The notes under the pieces were generated by a model. That model had not been told where the DNA came from and searched no databases. It worked only from the letters and a program-made list of their open reading frames with translations. A stretch of 64,000 nucleotides of DNA from DSWT01 sp035420085 (GTDB lineage: Bacteria; Chloroflexota; Anaerolineae; B4-G1; SLSP01), in the NCBI GenBank assembly GCA_035420085.1, contig DAOLUH010000005.1:62001-126000 (forward strand), given 5' to 3'. Positions 43,617 to 52,284 of the stretch are shown piece after piece. The stretch's first letter is position 1. Each line of letters opens with the position of its first letter. A program made the position numbers and the translations under genes.

Positions 43617-45040
43617 TGCTGCTGGCGGATCGGCGCATGGCGTTGGTGCATGTCTCGCTGGCGGGGATGGAGGCGCTCTGGTTCGCGCCGCTGTTCCTGA
43701 TCTTCTGGCATGATAGCGCATTGAGCCTGTTCGCGGCGTTGGGCTGGCTCCTCGCGGGGGCGCTGCTCTGGACGTTGGTTGTGGAGGCGGCGGGATGGCT
43801 GTTCAAGGATTCGCCGGCCTACCGCTGGAGCATTTTGGGCGTGTTCGTGGTGAGCACGTTGGTTCTGATCCAGAGCGTGGTTTACCCGCGCGCGCCGCTT
43901 GGCGGTTTCGATTGGCTCCTGGCAACGTTGCGCAATCTGCCCTTGCTGGATGGCGGTGTGCGCCCGGAGACCGTGCTGCTGCTGACCAACATCTGCCTCT
44001 GGCTGCGCGCGAGTTATGCGACGCGCCGCAACCTGACCAGTGTGGGCGTGATGGGCAGCTTCAAGACTGGCTTCTTGCTGCTGGCGCTGACGGCGGGCGT
44101 GTGGAGTTCGTTCGCCGGGCGGCCAGCGCCGCTAGGTTACGCGCCGTTGTACATGGGACTGGGGCTGGTCGCTTTGACGCTCGCGCGTAGCGATGAGCGC
44201 GCCGCGTGGGCGCAAGTTGAGGGCCGTCGTCTGCCGTTAGGACGTCTGGCGCAGTTCCTCGCGCTGGTGGGGGGCTTTGTGGTCATCGCGGTGCTTTTGA
44301 GCCGGATTCTTCCCCAGCCGCTCAATGCCGTTTTGAAGTGGGTGGTTTTTGCGCTGGAGATGGGCGTCGTCGTCTTCCAACTGTTGTTCATGGTGATGGT
44401 GATCCTCGGCGCGCAGTTGGGGCAGTGGTTGGGCGCAAAATTGGGGATCAAGATCTTAGACACAGAGAGCGCCGCGCCGTCGAGCCAGCAGCTCATTGAC
44501 GAATTGCAGCGCCGTCTCGAAGAAACGGTAGGGCGAGACATCGTCCTTGCGCCGTGGGCCGTGACATTCCTGCGTTATCTGCCGCTGCTTGTGCTTCTGG
44601 TGGGGTTGGGCGTTATCTTCTGGGTGACGGTGCGGCGCGCGCGGCGGCGTTACTGGCGCGGCGGTGCGGAACTGGAGACCCATGCGCCGTTCGCGCCAGG
44701 ACAATGGCTCAAACGCACAGCGGCGCAACTGCGCGACATTGCCAACATGGCGCAGCGGTTCGGGGTGGGGCGGGAACTCCTGGCGGCGATCTCCGTGCAG
44801 AATATCTACGCCAACGTCGGGCGGATCGCGGCCCGACGCGGGCATCCACGTCCTCCCGCCATGCCGCCGGACGTTTATCTGCCCATCCTGAAGGACGTTT
44901 TCGCGGGCTGCGACGAGGCGCTCACTCGTATCACCCTGGCCTACATGCAGGTACACTACGGCGACCATCCCATCAGCGCGCGCGACCTGGCCCGCCTGCA
45001 ACTGGATTATCACACCATTCGAGCTTCGCGGTCAGAATGA
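43616..45040 (+). CDS. Polytopic membrane protein with DUF4129-like C-terminus
   Basis: 474 residues from ATG 43616. About seven to eight membrane helices (residues 10-275) and another near 325, then a cytoplasmic helical region ending GDHPISARDLARLQLDYHTIRAS, which resembles the DUF4129 tail of TgpA-type transglutaminase proteins. The transglutaminase Cys-His-Asp domain normally found in this gene position is absent. It sits between DUF58 and MoxR, so it is probably the membrane partner of that module. The family assignment is moderate. Confidence 0.72.
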   Translation: MLLADRRMALVHVSLAGMEALWFAPLFLIFWHDSALSLFAALGWLLAGALLWTLVVEAAGWLFKDSPAYRWSILGVFVVSTLVLIQSVVYPRAPLGGFDWLLATLRNLPLLDGGVRPETVLLLTNICLWLRASYATRRNLTSVGVMGSFKTGFLLLALTAGVWSSFAGRPAPLGYAPLYMGLGLVALTLARSDERAAWAQVEGRRLPLGRLAQFLALVGGFVVIAVLLSRILPQPLNAVLKWVVFALEMGVVVFQLLFMVMVILGAQLGQWLGAKLGIKILDTESAAPSSQQLIDELQRRLEETVGRDIVLAPWAVTFLRYLPLLVLLVGLGVIFWVTVRRARRRYWRGGAELETHAPFAPGQWLKRTAAQLRDIANMAQRFGVGRELLAAISVQNIYANVGRIAARRGHPRPPAMPPDVYLPILKDVFAGCDEALTRITLAYMQVHYGDHPISARDLARLQLDYHTIRASRSE

Positions 45041-45042
45041 CG

Positions 45043-45066
45043 TTGGAACGTTGGAACGTTCAAACC
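45043..45066. repeat. GTTGGAAC octamer repeats (short copy)
   Basis: Three 8-base units GTTGGAAC, GTTGGAAC, GTTCAAAC right after the stop of the membrane protein and before the moxR ribosome site. A longer tract of the same units is at 54335. Confidence 0.6.
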
Positions 45067-45083
45067 CTTTTTGAGGAGTCGTT

Positions 45084-46022
45084 ATGGATTTTCTACAATT
45101 TGCTAAACTGATTCGTGATAACGTGGCGAAGGTGTTGATCGGGAAGGCGGACGTTGTGGAATTGCTGCTCGTTTCGCTTTTGACCGAAGGGCACATCTTG
45201 ATGGAGGATGTGCCTGGCATCGGCAAGACGACGCTGGCGAAGGCGCTGGCCCGCAGCCTGGATTGCTCGTTCGCGCGCATCCAGTTCACGCCGGACTTGC
45301 TCCCCAGCGACGTGACCGGCATGAATTTCTTCAACCAAAAGGAACAAGCCTTTGAGTTCCGCGCCGGCCCGGTGATGAACCAGATCGTGCTCGCCGACGA
45401 GATCAACCGTGCCACGCCGCGCACACAGTCCAGCCTGCTCGAAGCGATGCAGGAGCGCCAGGTGACGGTAGACGGCGAGACGTACCGGCTGGACCGCCCG
45501 TTTATGGTCCTGGCGACGCAGAACCCCATCGAGCTGGAGGGCACGTTCCCCCTGCCGGAGGCGCAAATGGATCGCTTTTTGATGCGGCTCGACCTGGGCT
45601 ATCCGACGGCGGAGGAAGAGGAGAGCATCCTGCTGCGCTACCAGCTCCAAGACCCGCTGGAAACGCTGTCGCCGGTAGCGACGGCGGACGATGTGCGCGC
45701 ATTGCAGGCGGCGGCGCGCGAAATCCACGTCAGCGACGACGTGCGGCGCTACATCGTGCAGGTGGTGCGCGCTACCCGCGAGCATCCGGCGGTGGATTTG
45801 GGCGTGTCGCCGCGCGGCTCGTTGGCGCTGTTCAAGGCCGGGCAGGCGCTGGCGGCGCTGCGGGGCCGCGATTACGTTGTACCGAGCGATGTGCAGTTGC
45901 TTTGCCCGCCGATCCTCACGCATCGCGTCCACATCAGCCCGCAAATCCGCCTGCGTGGGCGCACGCCGGAGCAGGTCGTCGCGGAGATCGTCGCGGCGGT
46001 GCCTGTGCCAGTGGTGGAATAA
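45084..46022 (+). CDS. MoxR-family AAA+ ATPase
   Basis: 312 residues, typical MoxR length. Walker A VPGIGKTT (about 43-50), Walker B ILADEINRA-type (VLADEINRATPRTQSSLLEAM in pieces), sensor 1 ATQNPIELEGT and the lid domain with SPRGSLALFKAGQ are clear. MoxR ATPases act as chaperones that load metal or remodel vWA/DUF58 partners. ggagtc precedes the ATG. It is the third gene of the module, whereas many genomes place it first. Confidence 0.95.
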   Translation: MDFLQFAKLIRDNVAKVLIGKADVVELLLVSLLTEGHILMEDVPGIGKTTLAKALARSLDCSFARIQFTPDLLPSDVTGMNFFNQKEQAFEFRAGPVMNQIVLADEINRATPRTQSSLLEAMQERQVTVDGETYRLDRPFMVLATQNPIELEGTFPLPEAQMDRFLMRLDLGYPTAEEEESILLRYQLQDPLETLSPVATADDVRALQAAAREIHVSDDVRRYIVQVVRATREHPAVDLGVSPRGSLALFKAGQALAALRGRDYVVPSDVQLLCPPILTHRVHISPQIRLRGRTPEQVVAEIVAAVPVPVVE

Positions 46023-46105
46023 TCCAACCCCAGTTTCGCAAAGCGAGGGGGTAGGTCGCCCCGACATTCTAACAGAATATAAACGCAATCCGGCGGGAGG
46101 ACTGC

Positions 46106-46134
46106 TTGCATTATTGCGTGATAGCGAGTAGAAT
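46106..46134 (+). promoter_or_regulatory. Promoter before the TIM-barrel-like gene
   Basis: TTGCAT (46106-46111), exactly 17 bases, TAGAAT (46129-46134). The predicted RNA start near 46141 leaves a 40-base leader before ATG 46181. Confidence 0.65.
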
Positions 46135-46180
46135 ATCTGTGGATGCAATGATCACCTCACGCGATAAGGAGCGCGATGCC

Positions 46181-47194
46181 ATGACGCCGAAGTTGACCTT
46201 CTTTTGTGAACTGGATGCCGCTGCTTTGCAAGACCTCTTCTCCGATCAACGCCTTATCGAAGACTTGCGCGCTTTGGATGCGGGCGTCAGCCTGGGATTG
46301 CGCGATCTCAGCGGTGAACGGGCGGCCATCGTGCAGCGTCTCCATGCCGCCGGGATTCCGGTCGTAGCGTGGCTGCTGCTGCCGGAAGCGCAGGGCTACT
46401 GGTTCAACCTCGACAACGCGCTGGAGGCCAGCGCGTTCTACGCCGATTTCAGGGCGTGGACGGCGGCGCACGGCTTGCAATGGGATGGCGTGGGTCTCGA
46501 CATTGAACCGGACATGCGCGAGATGAAAAAGCTGATCGCCGGAGACCGCCGCGCGCTGGCGACGCTTCTCCGCCGGTCTCTGAATGTGGAACGGTTCAAG
46601 CGAGCGCAAGAACATTACGGCGCGTTAATCGCGCAAATCCGCGCCGATGGCTACCGCGTGGATGAATACGCGATTCCCTTCATCGTAGACGAGCGCCGCG
46701 TCGGCTCCCAGTTGATGCAGCGCCTTTTTGGCCTGATTGACCTGGCGGTGGACCGGAAAGTGCTGATGCTCTACACCAGCTTCATGCGCCCGTTCGGGCA
46801 CGGCCTGCTGTGGAGCTACGCGCCGTCCGCCGGCTCGATTGCGGTGGGCAGCACGGGCGGCGGCGTTGACGTCGGCGGCGTGGATCAGATCCCGCCGTTG
46901 AGTTGGGATGAATTCACCCGCGACCTGCGCCTGGCCTATGCGTGGAGTGATGATATCCACATCTTCAGCCTCGAAGGTGCTGTGCGACAAGGGTATCTAC
47001 ACCAGATGCGCGATTTCGACTGGTTGGGACGGGTGGAGGCGCCACTGCGCGAATTCCAGCAGGTCGAGCGCGCGCGCAAAGTCCTGCGCGGCATCCTGTG
47101 GGGCAGCGCCCATCCGGGCGCCGTTCTTGCCGGAGCAGCGGCCTTGTTCTGGTTGATTTCACGGCTGACGCGCAGGAGATCGAGCAGAGGCTGA
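46181..47194 (+). CDS. Uncharacterised TIM-barrel-like protein with C-terminal membrane anchor
   Basis: 337 residues from ATG 46181 (aaggag upstream; an ATG at 46148 is possible but has no site). Pattern of alternating strands and helices with WDGVGLDIEPDM, which resembles the beta-4 catalytic Asp/Glu motif of GH18-like barrels, plus LWSYAPSAGSIAVGSTGGG. No signal peptide is visible, but a hydrophobic segment near the C-terminus (PGAVLAGAAALFWLISRL) followed by RRRSSRG suggests a tail anchor with the barrel in the cytoplasm. No named family is recognised with confidence; a glycosidase-type activity is only a suggestion. Confidence 0.7.
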   Translation: MTPKLTFFCELDAAALQDLFSDQRLIEDLRALDAGVSLGLRDLSGERAAIVQRLHAAGIPVVAWLLLPEAQGYWFNLDNALEASAFYADFRAWTAAHGLQWDGVGLDIEPDMREMKKLIAGDRRALATLLRRSLNVERFKRAQEHYGALIAQIRADGYRVDEYAIPFIVDERRVGSQLMQRLFGLIDLAVDRKVLMLYTSFMRPFGHGLLWSYAPSAGSIAVGSTGGGVDVGGVDQIPPLSWDEFTRDLRLAYAWSDDIHIFSLEGAVRQGYLHQMRDFDWLGRVEAPLREFQQVERARKVLRGILWGSAHPGAVLAGAAALFWLISRLTRRRSSRG

Positions 47195-47204
47195 GAGAGG
47201 CATA

Positions 47205-47903
47205 ATGCATTTCGCCGATAGAACCATAGCGGTCATTGCTGTTTTCTTCATCCTTGTTATGTTTTTTGCCGTGTTCTGGGGTTTTGCGGGTGTGCCAGTT
47301 GGCGCAACGGTCAGTGTTGCGGCGCGATGGGAAAATGATGTACAGCGACTTGGCGCGACTTCTCAGCTATCGGAAACATTGCTCTTTACGCACAGCGTCT
47401 ATTTGCCGTTCGTTGCCAGGACTTTGTTGCCTCTTACCGAGACATTAAAAAGCAAATATGTGTTTGTTGAACGGCATTGGTATCGAGAAGATAGTGGAAA
47501 CTGCACTTTGGGGGGCATGACCAGTTTGCCGACTTATTTCTTTGATCCTGATACTGGAATACTTACGATTTACCCGTCTAGCTTGACTTTCAAACTTCAA
47601 CCAGAGGATATGGGATATGTTGGGTGGCGGTTTGGTGGAGGCGGTTATTACGGCAACTACATACGCAGGTTTCAGCAGCTTCCTTTTCCCACCGACAGTT
47701 TGACTTTGACTGCTGTGCTTGATGATGGAACCGTATTTTTGGAGTACATGACGATGACGCTTACACTGGCGCCGGGAGCAGAGTGGCTACGACGCACGGT
47801 ATCCGAAACGACGACATGTGTTTTTACAGATACAGAGCGCATCATCAATTACAATTTTCAGGAACGTGACAAGATCGTGTATTACAACGGGCTGATCCGT
47901 TGA
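47205..47903 (+). CDS. Exported orphan protein with YLPFVAR motif
   Basis: 232 residues. A signal peptide or anchor (about 1-36) is followed at about 65-72 by SVYLPFVARTLLP, the motif shared with three other exported proteins here. The remainder (about 80-232) is beta-rich with two Cys pairs and no family I recognise. Its base composition is visibly more AT-rich than its neighbours, which may indicate later acquisition. gagagg is close to the ATG. It lies 10 bases after the TIM-barrel-like gene. Confidence 0.7.
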   Translation: MHFADRTIAVIAVFFILVMFFAVFWGFAGVPVGATVSVAARWENDVQRLGATSQLSETLLFTHSVYLPFVARTLLPLTETLKSKYVFVERHWYREDSGNCTLGGMTSLPTYFFDPDTGILTIYPSSLTFKLQPEDMGYVGWRFGGGGYYGNYIRRFQQLPFPTDSLTLTAVLDDGTVFLEYMTMTLTLAPGAEWLRRTVSETTTCVFTDTERIINYNFQERDKIVYYNGLIR

Positions 47904-47975
47904 TGCCTGTGGCGGCGCGGTCGGAGCTTGGTCACAGTGAAGACTACCTGACTACGTGACTTTTTAGGAGGCAGT

Positions 47976-49922
47976 ATGGCACAATTACCGATTACCCGAA
48001 TGACGTTGTACAAGCACGGCGTCGGCTTTTTCGAGCGTCGGGCGACGTTGAGCGGCGAGGAGGTGGAACTCTCCTTCCGTGTGACGGAGATGAACGACAT
48101 CTTGAAGAGCCTCACCGCCATTGACTGGGGCGGCGGGCAGGTGCTCGGCGTGGATTACGCGACGCCGCAGAGCCGCGAGGAGCGTCTGGCCGGGTGTTCC
48201 ATCCGCCTGGACGATGACCGCAGCTTGCGCGATTTGCTGGCGTGTCTGCGTGGACGGCGCGTCGAGCTATCGCTGGATCAGGGTGAGACGCTGACGGGCA
48301 AGCTGCTCGGCCTGGATGAACCGCCGGAGCGCCACCCGTTGGCGTCGGCGCTGGTCTCGCTGCTGCTTGATGAGACGGCGACCGTCCACGCCATCGCGTT
48401 GGAGCGCGTGCAGGGCGTCGAAATCCTCGACGAGCGCGGGGCGGCGGATTTGCGCTTCTTCCTGCAAACGGCGCTCACGCAGGACGAATACCGCAACGTG
48501 ACCGTGCGCCTGTCGCCGGGCGAGCACGACCTCTCGGTCAGCTACATCGCGCCCGCGCCCACGTGGCGGGTGAGCTACCGCCTGGTGCTCGATCCACAGG
48601 CCAAAGGCGGCCCCACGGCGCTGCTCCTGGGGTGGGGCATCTTCGATAACCGGCTGGAAGAGGACTTGCAGGGCATTTCGCTCTCGCTGGTGGCGGGGAT
48701 GCCGATCTCGTTTGTCTACGATCTCTACACGCCGTTCACGCCGGAACGCCCGGAGGTGAAAGAAGAGGCGCGCGTGGCGGCAGCGCCGGTGGCATTTTCC
48801 GGGGCGAAGTTGGACGCCGCGTTTGGCGCCGACGCGATGGCCGAGTTGCCGCCGGAGGCCGTGATGCGTTCAGCGATGCCCGCGCCGGCAGCCCCGCCGA
48901 TGGCGCGGGCGATGCGCCGGGAATCGCTGGCGGCGGCGCAGCCCGTCCAGACGAAAGGTGAGGCGCTGGGCGAACTGTTCCAGTACGTCATCCAGACGCC
49001 GGTGACGGTGGGGCGCGGCCAATCGGCGATGGTGCCGGTGGTGTCGGCGGATCTGGCCTACCAGAAGGATTTGCTCTACAACGGGCGCAAAATGCCGGCG
49101 CATCCCGTCGCCACGCTGCGGATGAAGAACGCGAGTGGCCTCACCCTGGAACGCGGCCCGGTGACGGTACTCGACGATGGGGAGTACGTGGGCGAGGCGG
49201 TGCTGCCCTTCACGGCCGTCGGCGGCGAGGTCGTCGTCCCCTACGCCGTCGAATTGGGCGCTAAGGTTCACGAGTCCAGCGGCGCAAGCCGGGAAATTTA
49301 TCGGCTGTCAATCAAAGGCAGCTACCTGCTGTTTGAAGAGTGGGACATTCGCTGGCAGGAATATCGCATCTCGAATCAGACGGCGAACCCATTGACCGTG
49401 CTTGTGGAACATCCGCGCTCGCCATATTACGATCTCTTCGATACGCCGGCGTATAAAGAACGCACCGACGAGCATCTGCGCTTCGAGGTGCAGACGCCGG
49501 CCTGGGGCGAAGCGGCGCTGAAGGTGCAGGAACGCCGTCTGCTGAGCCGTCAGGAGGAGGTGCAAAAGCAATCGCACCAGGTCTTGCAGCGCTATCTAAA
49601 GCAAGGGCTGATGGACCGCGCTGCTTATGATCAGATCGTCAAGCTGCTGATGCTCTACGATACCATCGCCGACTACGAGAAGCAGATCAAGCAAGTGGGG
49701 GAAGAGCGCGACAAAATCTACAAAGCGCAGCAGCAAATTCAGGGGAACATGCAGGCGCTTTCACAGGTGGGCAAGGAAGGCGCGCTGCGCCAGCGTTACG
49801 TCGAGCAGTTGGAGACGACTGAGGCGCAACTGCGCGGGCTGGAAAAGCGCGAAGCCGAGTTGAAAGCGGCGATCAAGCAGGTGGAGGACGAAATCGCGGC
49901 GCGCCTCAAGGCGCTGGGGTAA
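47976..49922 (+). CDS. DUF4139-domain protein with C-terminal coiled coil
   Basis: 648 residues without signal peptide. The N-terminal half (ITRMTLYKHGVGFFERRATLSGE; conserved YIAPAPTWRVSYRLVL) and the beta-sandwich segment (about 340-530, with NASGLTLERGPVTVLDDGEYVGEAVLP in pieces GPVTVLDDGEYVGEA) match the DUF4139/mucoidy-inhibitor-A-like family. Residues 540-648 form a long charged coiled coil (EEVQKQSHQVLQRYL, LETTEAQLRGLEKREAELKAAI). The function of the family is unknown. taggagg precedes the ATG. The gene is followed by copy B of the mobile element. Confidence 0.82.
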   Translation: MAQLPITRMTLYKHGVGFFERRATLSGEEVELSFRVTEMNDILKSLTAIDWGGGQVLGVDYATPQSREERLAGCSIRLDDDRSLRDLLACLRGRRVELSLDQGETLTGKLLGLDEPPERHPLASALVSLLLDETATVHAIALERVQGVEILDERGAADLRFFLQTALTQDEYRNVTVRLSPGEHDLSVSYIAPAPTWRVSYRLVLDPQAKGGPTALLLGWGIFDNRLEEDLQGISLSLVAGMPISFVYDLYTPFTPERPEVKEEARVAAAPVAFSGAKLDAAFGADAMAELPPEAVMRSAMPAPAAPPMARAMRRESLAAAQPVQTKGEALGELFQYVIQTPVTVGRGQSAMVPVVSADLAYQKDLLYNGRKMPAHPVATLRMKNASGLTLERGPVTVLDDGEYVGEAVLPFTAVGGEVVVPYAVELGAKVHESSGASREIYRLSIKGSYLLFEEWDIRWQEYRISNQTANPLTVLVEHPRSPYYDLFDTPAYKERTDEHLRFEVQTPAWGEAALKVQERRLLSRQEEVQKQSHQVLQRYLKQGLMDRAAYDQIVKLLMLYDTIADYEKQIKQVGEERDKIYKAQQQIQGNMQALSQVGKEGALRQRYVEQLETTEAQLRGLEKREAELKAAIKQVEDEIAARLKALG

Positions 49923-49969
49923 CTTACCGTCATGAGGATTTTTAACCGCGAATCACGCTAATCACGCTA

Positions 49970-50136
49970 ATTTTTCAGAGATTCTGTACTCATCAGGATG
50001 ATATTGAACAACCGCCAAGACGCCAAGAGCGCCAAGTTTTTAAGATTTCTTGGCGGACTTGGCGACTTGGCGATAGAAAAAGCGCGTTACCCATGTGTTC
50101 AATATCCTCTCGACTATTGCAATTTTTCAGAGATTC
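49970..50136. mobile_element. 137-bp MITE-like element, copy B, with 15-bp target duplications
   Basis: The element occupies 49985-50121 in the opposite orientation to copy A at 19858, with 135 of 137 bases identical (differences correspond to 19860 and 19916 of copy A). It is flanked by the direct repeat atttttcagagattc (49970-49984 and 50122-50136), unrelated to the copy A duplication. This is the pattern left by transposition into two unrelated sites. The facing CGCCAAG/CTTGGCG units would fold the central part into a hairpin. Confidence 0.8.
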
Positions 50137-50180
50137 GCGTAGATTGGCGAGATTAGCAGTTTGTTTTTCGGGGAGCAGCG

Positions 50181-51140
50181 ATGCCGATTTGTCGAACGTG
50201 CCGGGGCGAGTACGAACGAAGTGAGCCGCCGCCTTCACCTTCCGGTGAAGAGCAGGGAGACAAGGGCGCATCCCGCACTGCCGGGCCGCAGGTTTGCCCG
50301 CGTTGCGGGGCGGATGTCCGCGTCTGGGAAGAGATGGATCTCAATTTGCCCGAATTCATCCTCTGGGAGGGCGGCATCATGGGATTGATGCCGGCGGCGT
50401 TGGCATTGGCTGTGTGGCTTTTCTTTTGGATCCCCCGCGAGATCTCGTCGTACTACTATCCGGTTTTGACGGCTGTGAGTGTCGGCTTCTCGGCCTTGTT
50501 GTTCTTTGTGATCTACGCGGAACGTCTGGTGTGGTGGGAGCGTTGGTGGGCAGTGCAGGTATACCGGGTGCGGCAGATGTCCATTATTTCTGTGATCACG
50601 ATGACGGCCATTGCCGGGATTCTGCTCTCGGCTTTGTGGCTGCTGATGTACACAACGGCGGGGAAACCAGTCGGTCTGGTCAATAAAGGTCTCTTTGCGC
50701 TCATTTACGTGGCATCTTACGTCTGTTTGACAGTAGCAGTGACATTGGGATTCGTGCAACAGTATGTCGAGCGGCTCCTGAAATCTGTGCCGCCACCCGT
50801 CTTTGCTAGCACCAAACGTCTATCGAGCGTGGTCGTGGACGCGGCGATTCAAAGCATCAACCTGATTCCGCCTGGTACGCGGATTTCACCTATCCTCGAC
50901 GACTCCAAACCGGTTTGTGAAGTCCTGGGGGCGCTGCGCGATCCCACAGACGGCGGGATTGAGGTCCTGCTCCGTGAACGCAAGCGTATTCCGTATCCCA
51001 CCGCGGATGGGCAGATGAAAAAACGCTGGACCGAAACGTTCTGGGGAATCAAGGCGGATCGGTGGGGGCACATAAAGAGCTTGCAACCCGAGCCGGCAGA
51101 GCCATATAAGGATTCCCGGCGCATTCTTGGCGACAGCTAA
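50181..51140 (+). CDS. Zinc-ribbon membrane protein, function unknown
   Basis: 319 residues. The N-terminus holds a split zinc ribbon: CRTC (4-7) and CPRC (39-42), separated by a Pro/Ser/Gly stretch that looks like an inserted linker (its DNA contains a CTTCACC/GGTGAAG dyad). Four membrane helices follow (about 68-88, 96-112, 133-155, 170-192), then a soluble C-terminal domain (about 200-319). I do not recognise the family. ggggagc precedes the ATG. A hairpin of 11-bp arms lies after the stop. Confidence 0.72.
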   Translation: MPICRTCRGEYERSEPPPSPSGEEQGDKGASRTAGPQVCPRCGADVRVWEEMDLNLPEFILWEGGIMGLMPAALALAVWLFFWIPREISSYYYPVLTAVSVGFSALLFFVIYAERLVWWERWWAVQVYRVRQMSIISVITMTAIAGILLSALWLLMYTTAGKPVGLVNKGLFALIYVASYVCLTVAVTLGFVQQYVERLLKSVPPPVFASTKRLSSVVVDAAIQSINLIPPGTRISPILDDSKPVCEVLGALRDPTDGGIEVLLRERKRIPYPTADGQMKKRWTETFWGIKADRWGHIKSLQPEPAEPYKDSRRILGDS

Positions 51141-51170
51141 CATTTCTTGTGATCCGTTGCCGTCAACGAC

Positions 51171-51199
51171 GACGCCCGCACCCTACACGTGCGGGCGTC
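51171..51199. terminator. Hairpin after the zinc-ribbon membrane protein
   Basis: Perfect 11-bp arms GACGCCCGCAC (51171-51181) and GTGCGGGCGTC (51189-51199) with a 7-base loop; the following T-rich stretch is weak. It lies just upstream of the promoter of the next gene. Confidence 0.6.
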
Positions 51200-51208
51200 A
51201 TCAGTTAT

Positions 51209-51237
51209 TTGACATCGCCACATTTATGGCATAATAG
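51209..51237 (+). promoter_or_regulatory. Promoter of the solute-binding lipoprotein gene
   Basis: TTGACA (51209-51214) followed by CATAAT/TAATAG (51230-51237), spacing 15-17 depending on the -10 chosen. The leader to ATG 51304 is about 60 bases. Confidence 0.6.
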
Positions 51238-51303
51238 CCTCAGAGATTAGCGCGTAAACTATTCTAAAACTTATACTACTGTCAGAAGATAGAAGGGGGA
51301 GAC

Positions 51304-52053
51304 ATGAAATTCCGAAGATTGGGTATTTTTCTGGTGCTGGCGGCTGTACTGGCGACAAGCCTGGTAACGGGTTGTCAGGGACGGTCAACGAAGATCGTTG
51401 TGGCTACGGATGCGACGTGGCCGCCGATGGAGTATGTGGATGAGAACAAGGCCATTGTGGGCTTCGACATTGACCTGATGAACGCCATTGCGAAAGAAGC
51501 CGGTTTGGAAGTCGAATACAAGAACGTGGCGTGGGACGGCATCTTCGCCGGTCTTGCCGCGGGTGAATATGATGCGATCATCTCGTCTGTCACCATCACC
51601 GACGAGCGGCGCGAGCAGTATGACTTCTCCGAGCCGTACATCAACGCCGGGCAGATCGTCGTCGTGCAGGCCGGCAGCGACATCACCGGGCCGGATGCGC
51701 TCAGCGGACGCACTGTTGGCGCGCAGATCAGCACGACCGGCGCGTTTGCGGTGCAGGGCATGGCTGGCGTCACGTTGAAGGAGTACGACGAGGTCGGGCT
51801 GGCGTTCGAGGACCTGGTCGCTGGCCGCATTGACGCGGTGGTCTGCGATACGCCGGTGGCGGCGGACTTCGCGCTGCAACGCGAGGAGTATCGTGCCAAG
51901 CTCAAGATCGTGGGCGATTCCTTCACCGAGGAATACTACGGCATTCTCGTGCAGAAGGGCAACAGCGATTTGCTCGCCAAGATCAACAAAGGGCTTGTTG
52001 CTGTCCAGGATAAGGGCATTGACAAAGAACTCGAAAACAAGTGGTTGCGCTAG
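51304..52053 (+). CDS. Family 3 solute-binding lipoprotein of an amino-acid ABC importer
   Basis: 249 residues. A lipobox (LVTGC, Cys24) anchors a periplasmic-binding-protein type 2 fold: TDATWPPMEYVDENKAIVGFDIDLMNAIA-type opening (pieces ATWPPMEY and GFDIDLMNAI), ISSVTITDERREQYDFSEPY and the hinge GRIDAVVCDTPVA. Binds a polar amino acid or related solute outside the membrane. No permease or ATPase gene is beside it, so it is an orphan using transporter parts encoded elsewhere. It has its own promoter and a terminator with T-run. Confidence 0.94.
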   Translation: MKFRRLGIFLVLAAVLATSLVTGCQGRSTKIVVATDATWPPMEYVDENKAIVGFDIDLMNAIAKEAGLEVEYKNVAWDGIFAGLAAGEYDAIISSVTITDERREQYDFSEPYINAGQIVVVQAGSDITGPDALSGRTVGAQISTTGAFAVQGMAGVTLKEYDEVGLAFEDLVAGRIDAVVCDTPVAADFALQREEYRAKLKIVGDSFTEEYYGILVQKGNSDLLAKINKGLVAVQDKGIDKELENKWLR

Positions 52054-52129
52054 TAGCGTTGCGTTAACAGCGTCGCGCTAATCACTTTGTTCAGGTGAAG
52101 TGACGCTAATCTCCCAAAGGATGTCCCAT

Positions 52130-52167
52130 AGACCTGACAGGTTTTCTTAAACCCGTCAGGTCTTTTT
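52130..52167 (+). terminator. Intrinsic terminator after the solute-binding gene
   Basis: 15-base arms (52130-52144 and 52149-52163, core AGACCTGACAGG) with one mismatch and a 4-base loop, followed by TTTTT. The core matches the hairpin after rlmH at 2766. Confidence 0.75.
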
Positions 52168-52194
52168 GTCGTTGCTTTTACCGTGAAAACGGGT

Positions 52195-52223
52195 TTGACA
52201 AAACGGCGCACTGCTTTCATAAT
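52195..52223 (+). promoter_or_regulatory. Promoter of the lactonase gene
   Basis: TTGACA (52195-52200), exactly 17 bases, CATAAT (52218-52223). It is one of the best consensus promoters in the window, 61 bases before the ATG. Confidence 0.75.
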
Positions 52224-52284
52224 CGGTTTTACGTCACAATGAACTATTTGACGGGCAACAGAAGACTATGACAAGGAGATACGT

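Noticed and set aside
45084..46022. Magnesium chelatase or other metal-insertion AAA ATPase
   Set aside because: Length and the adjacent DUF58 and DUF4129 genes fit the MoxR family better.
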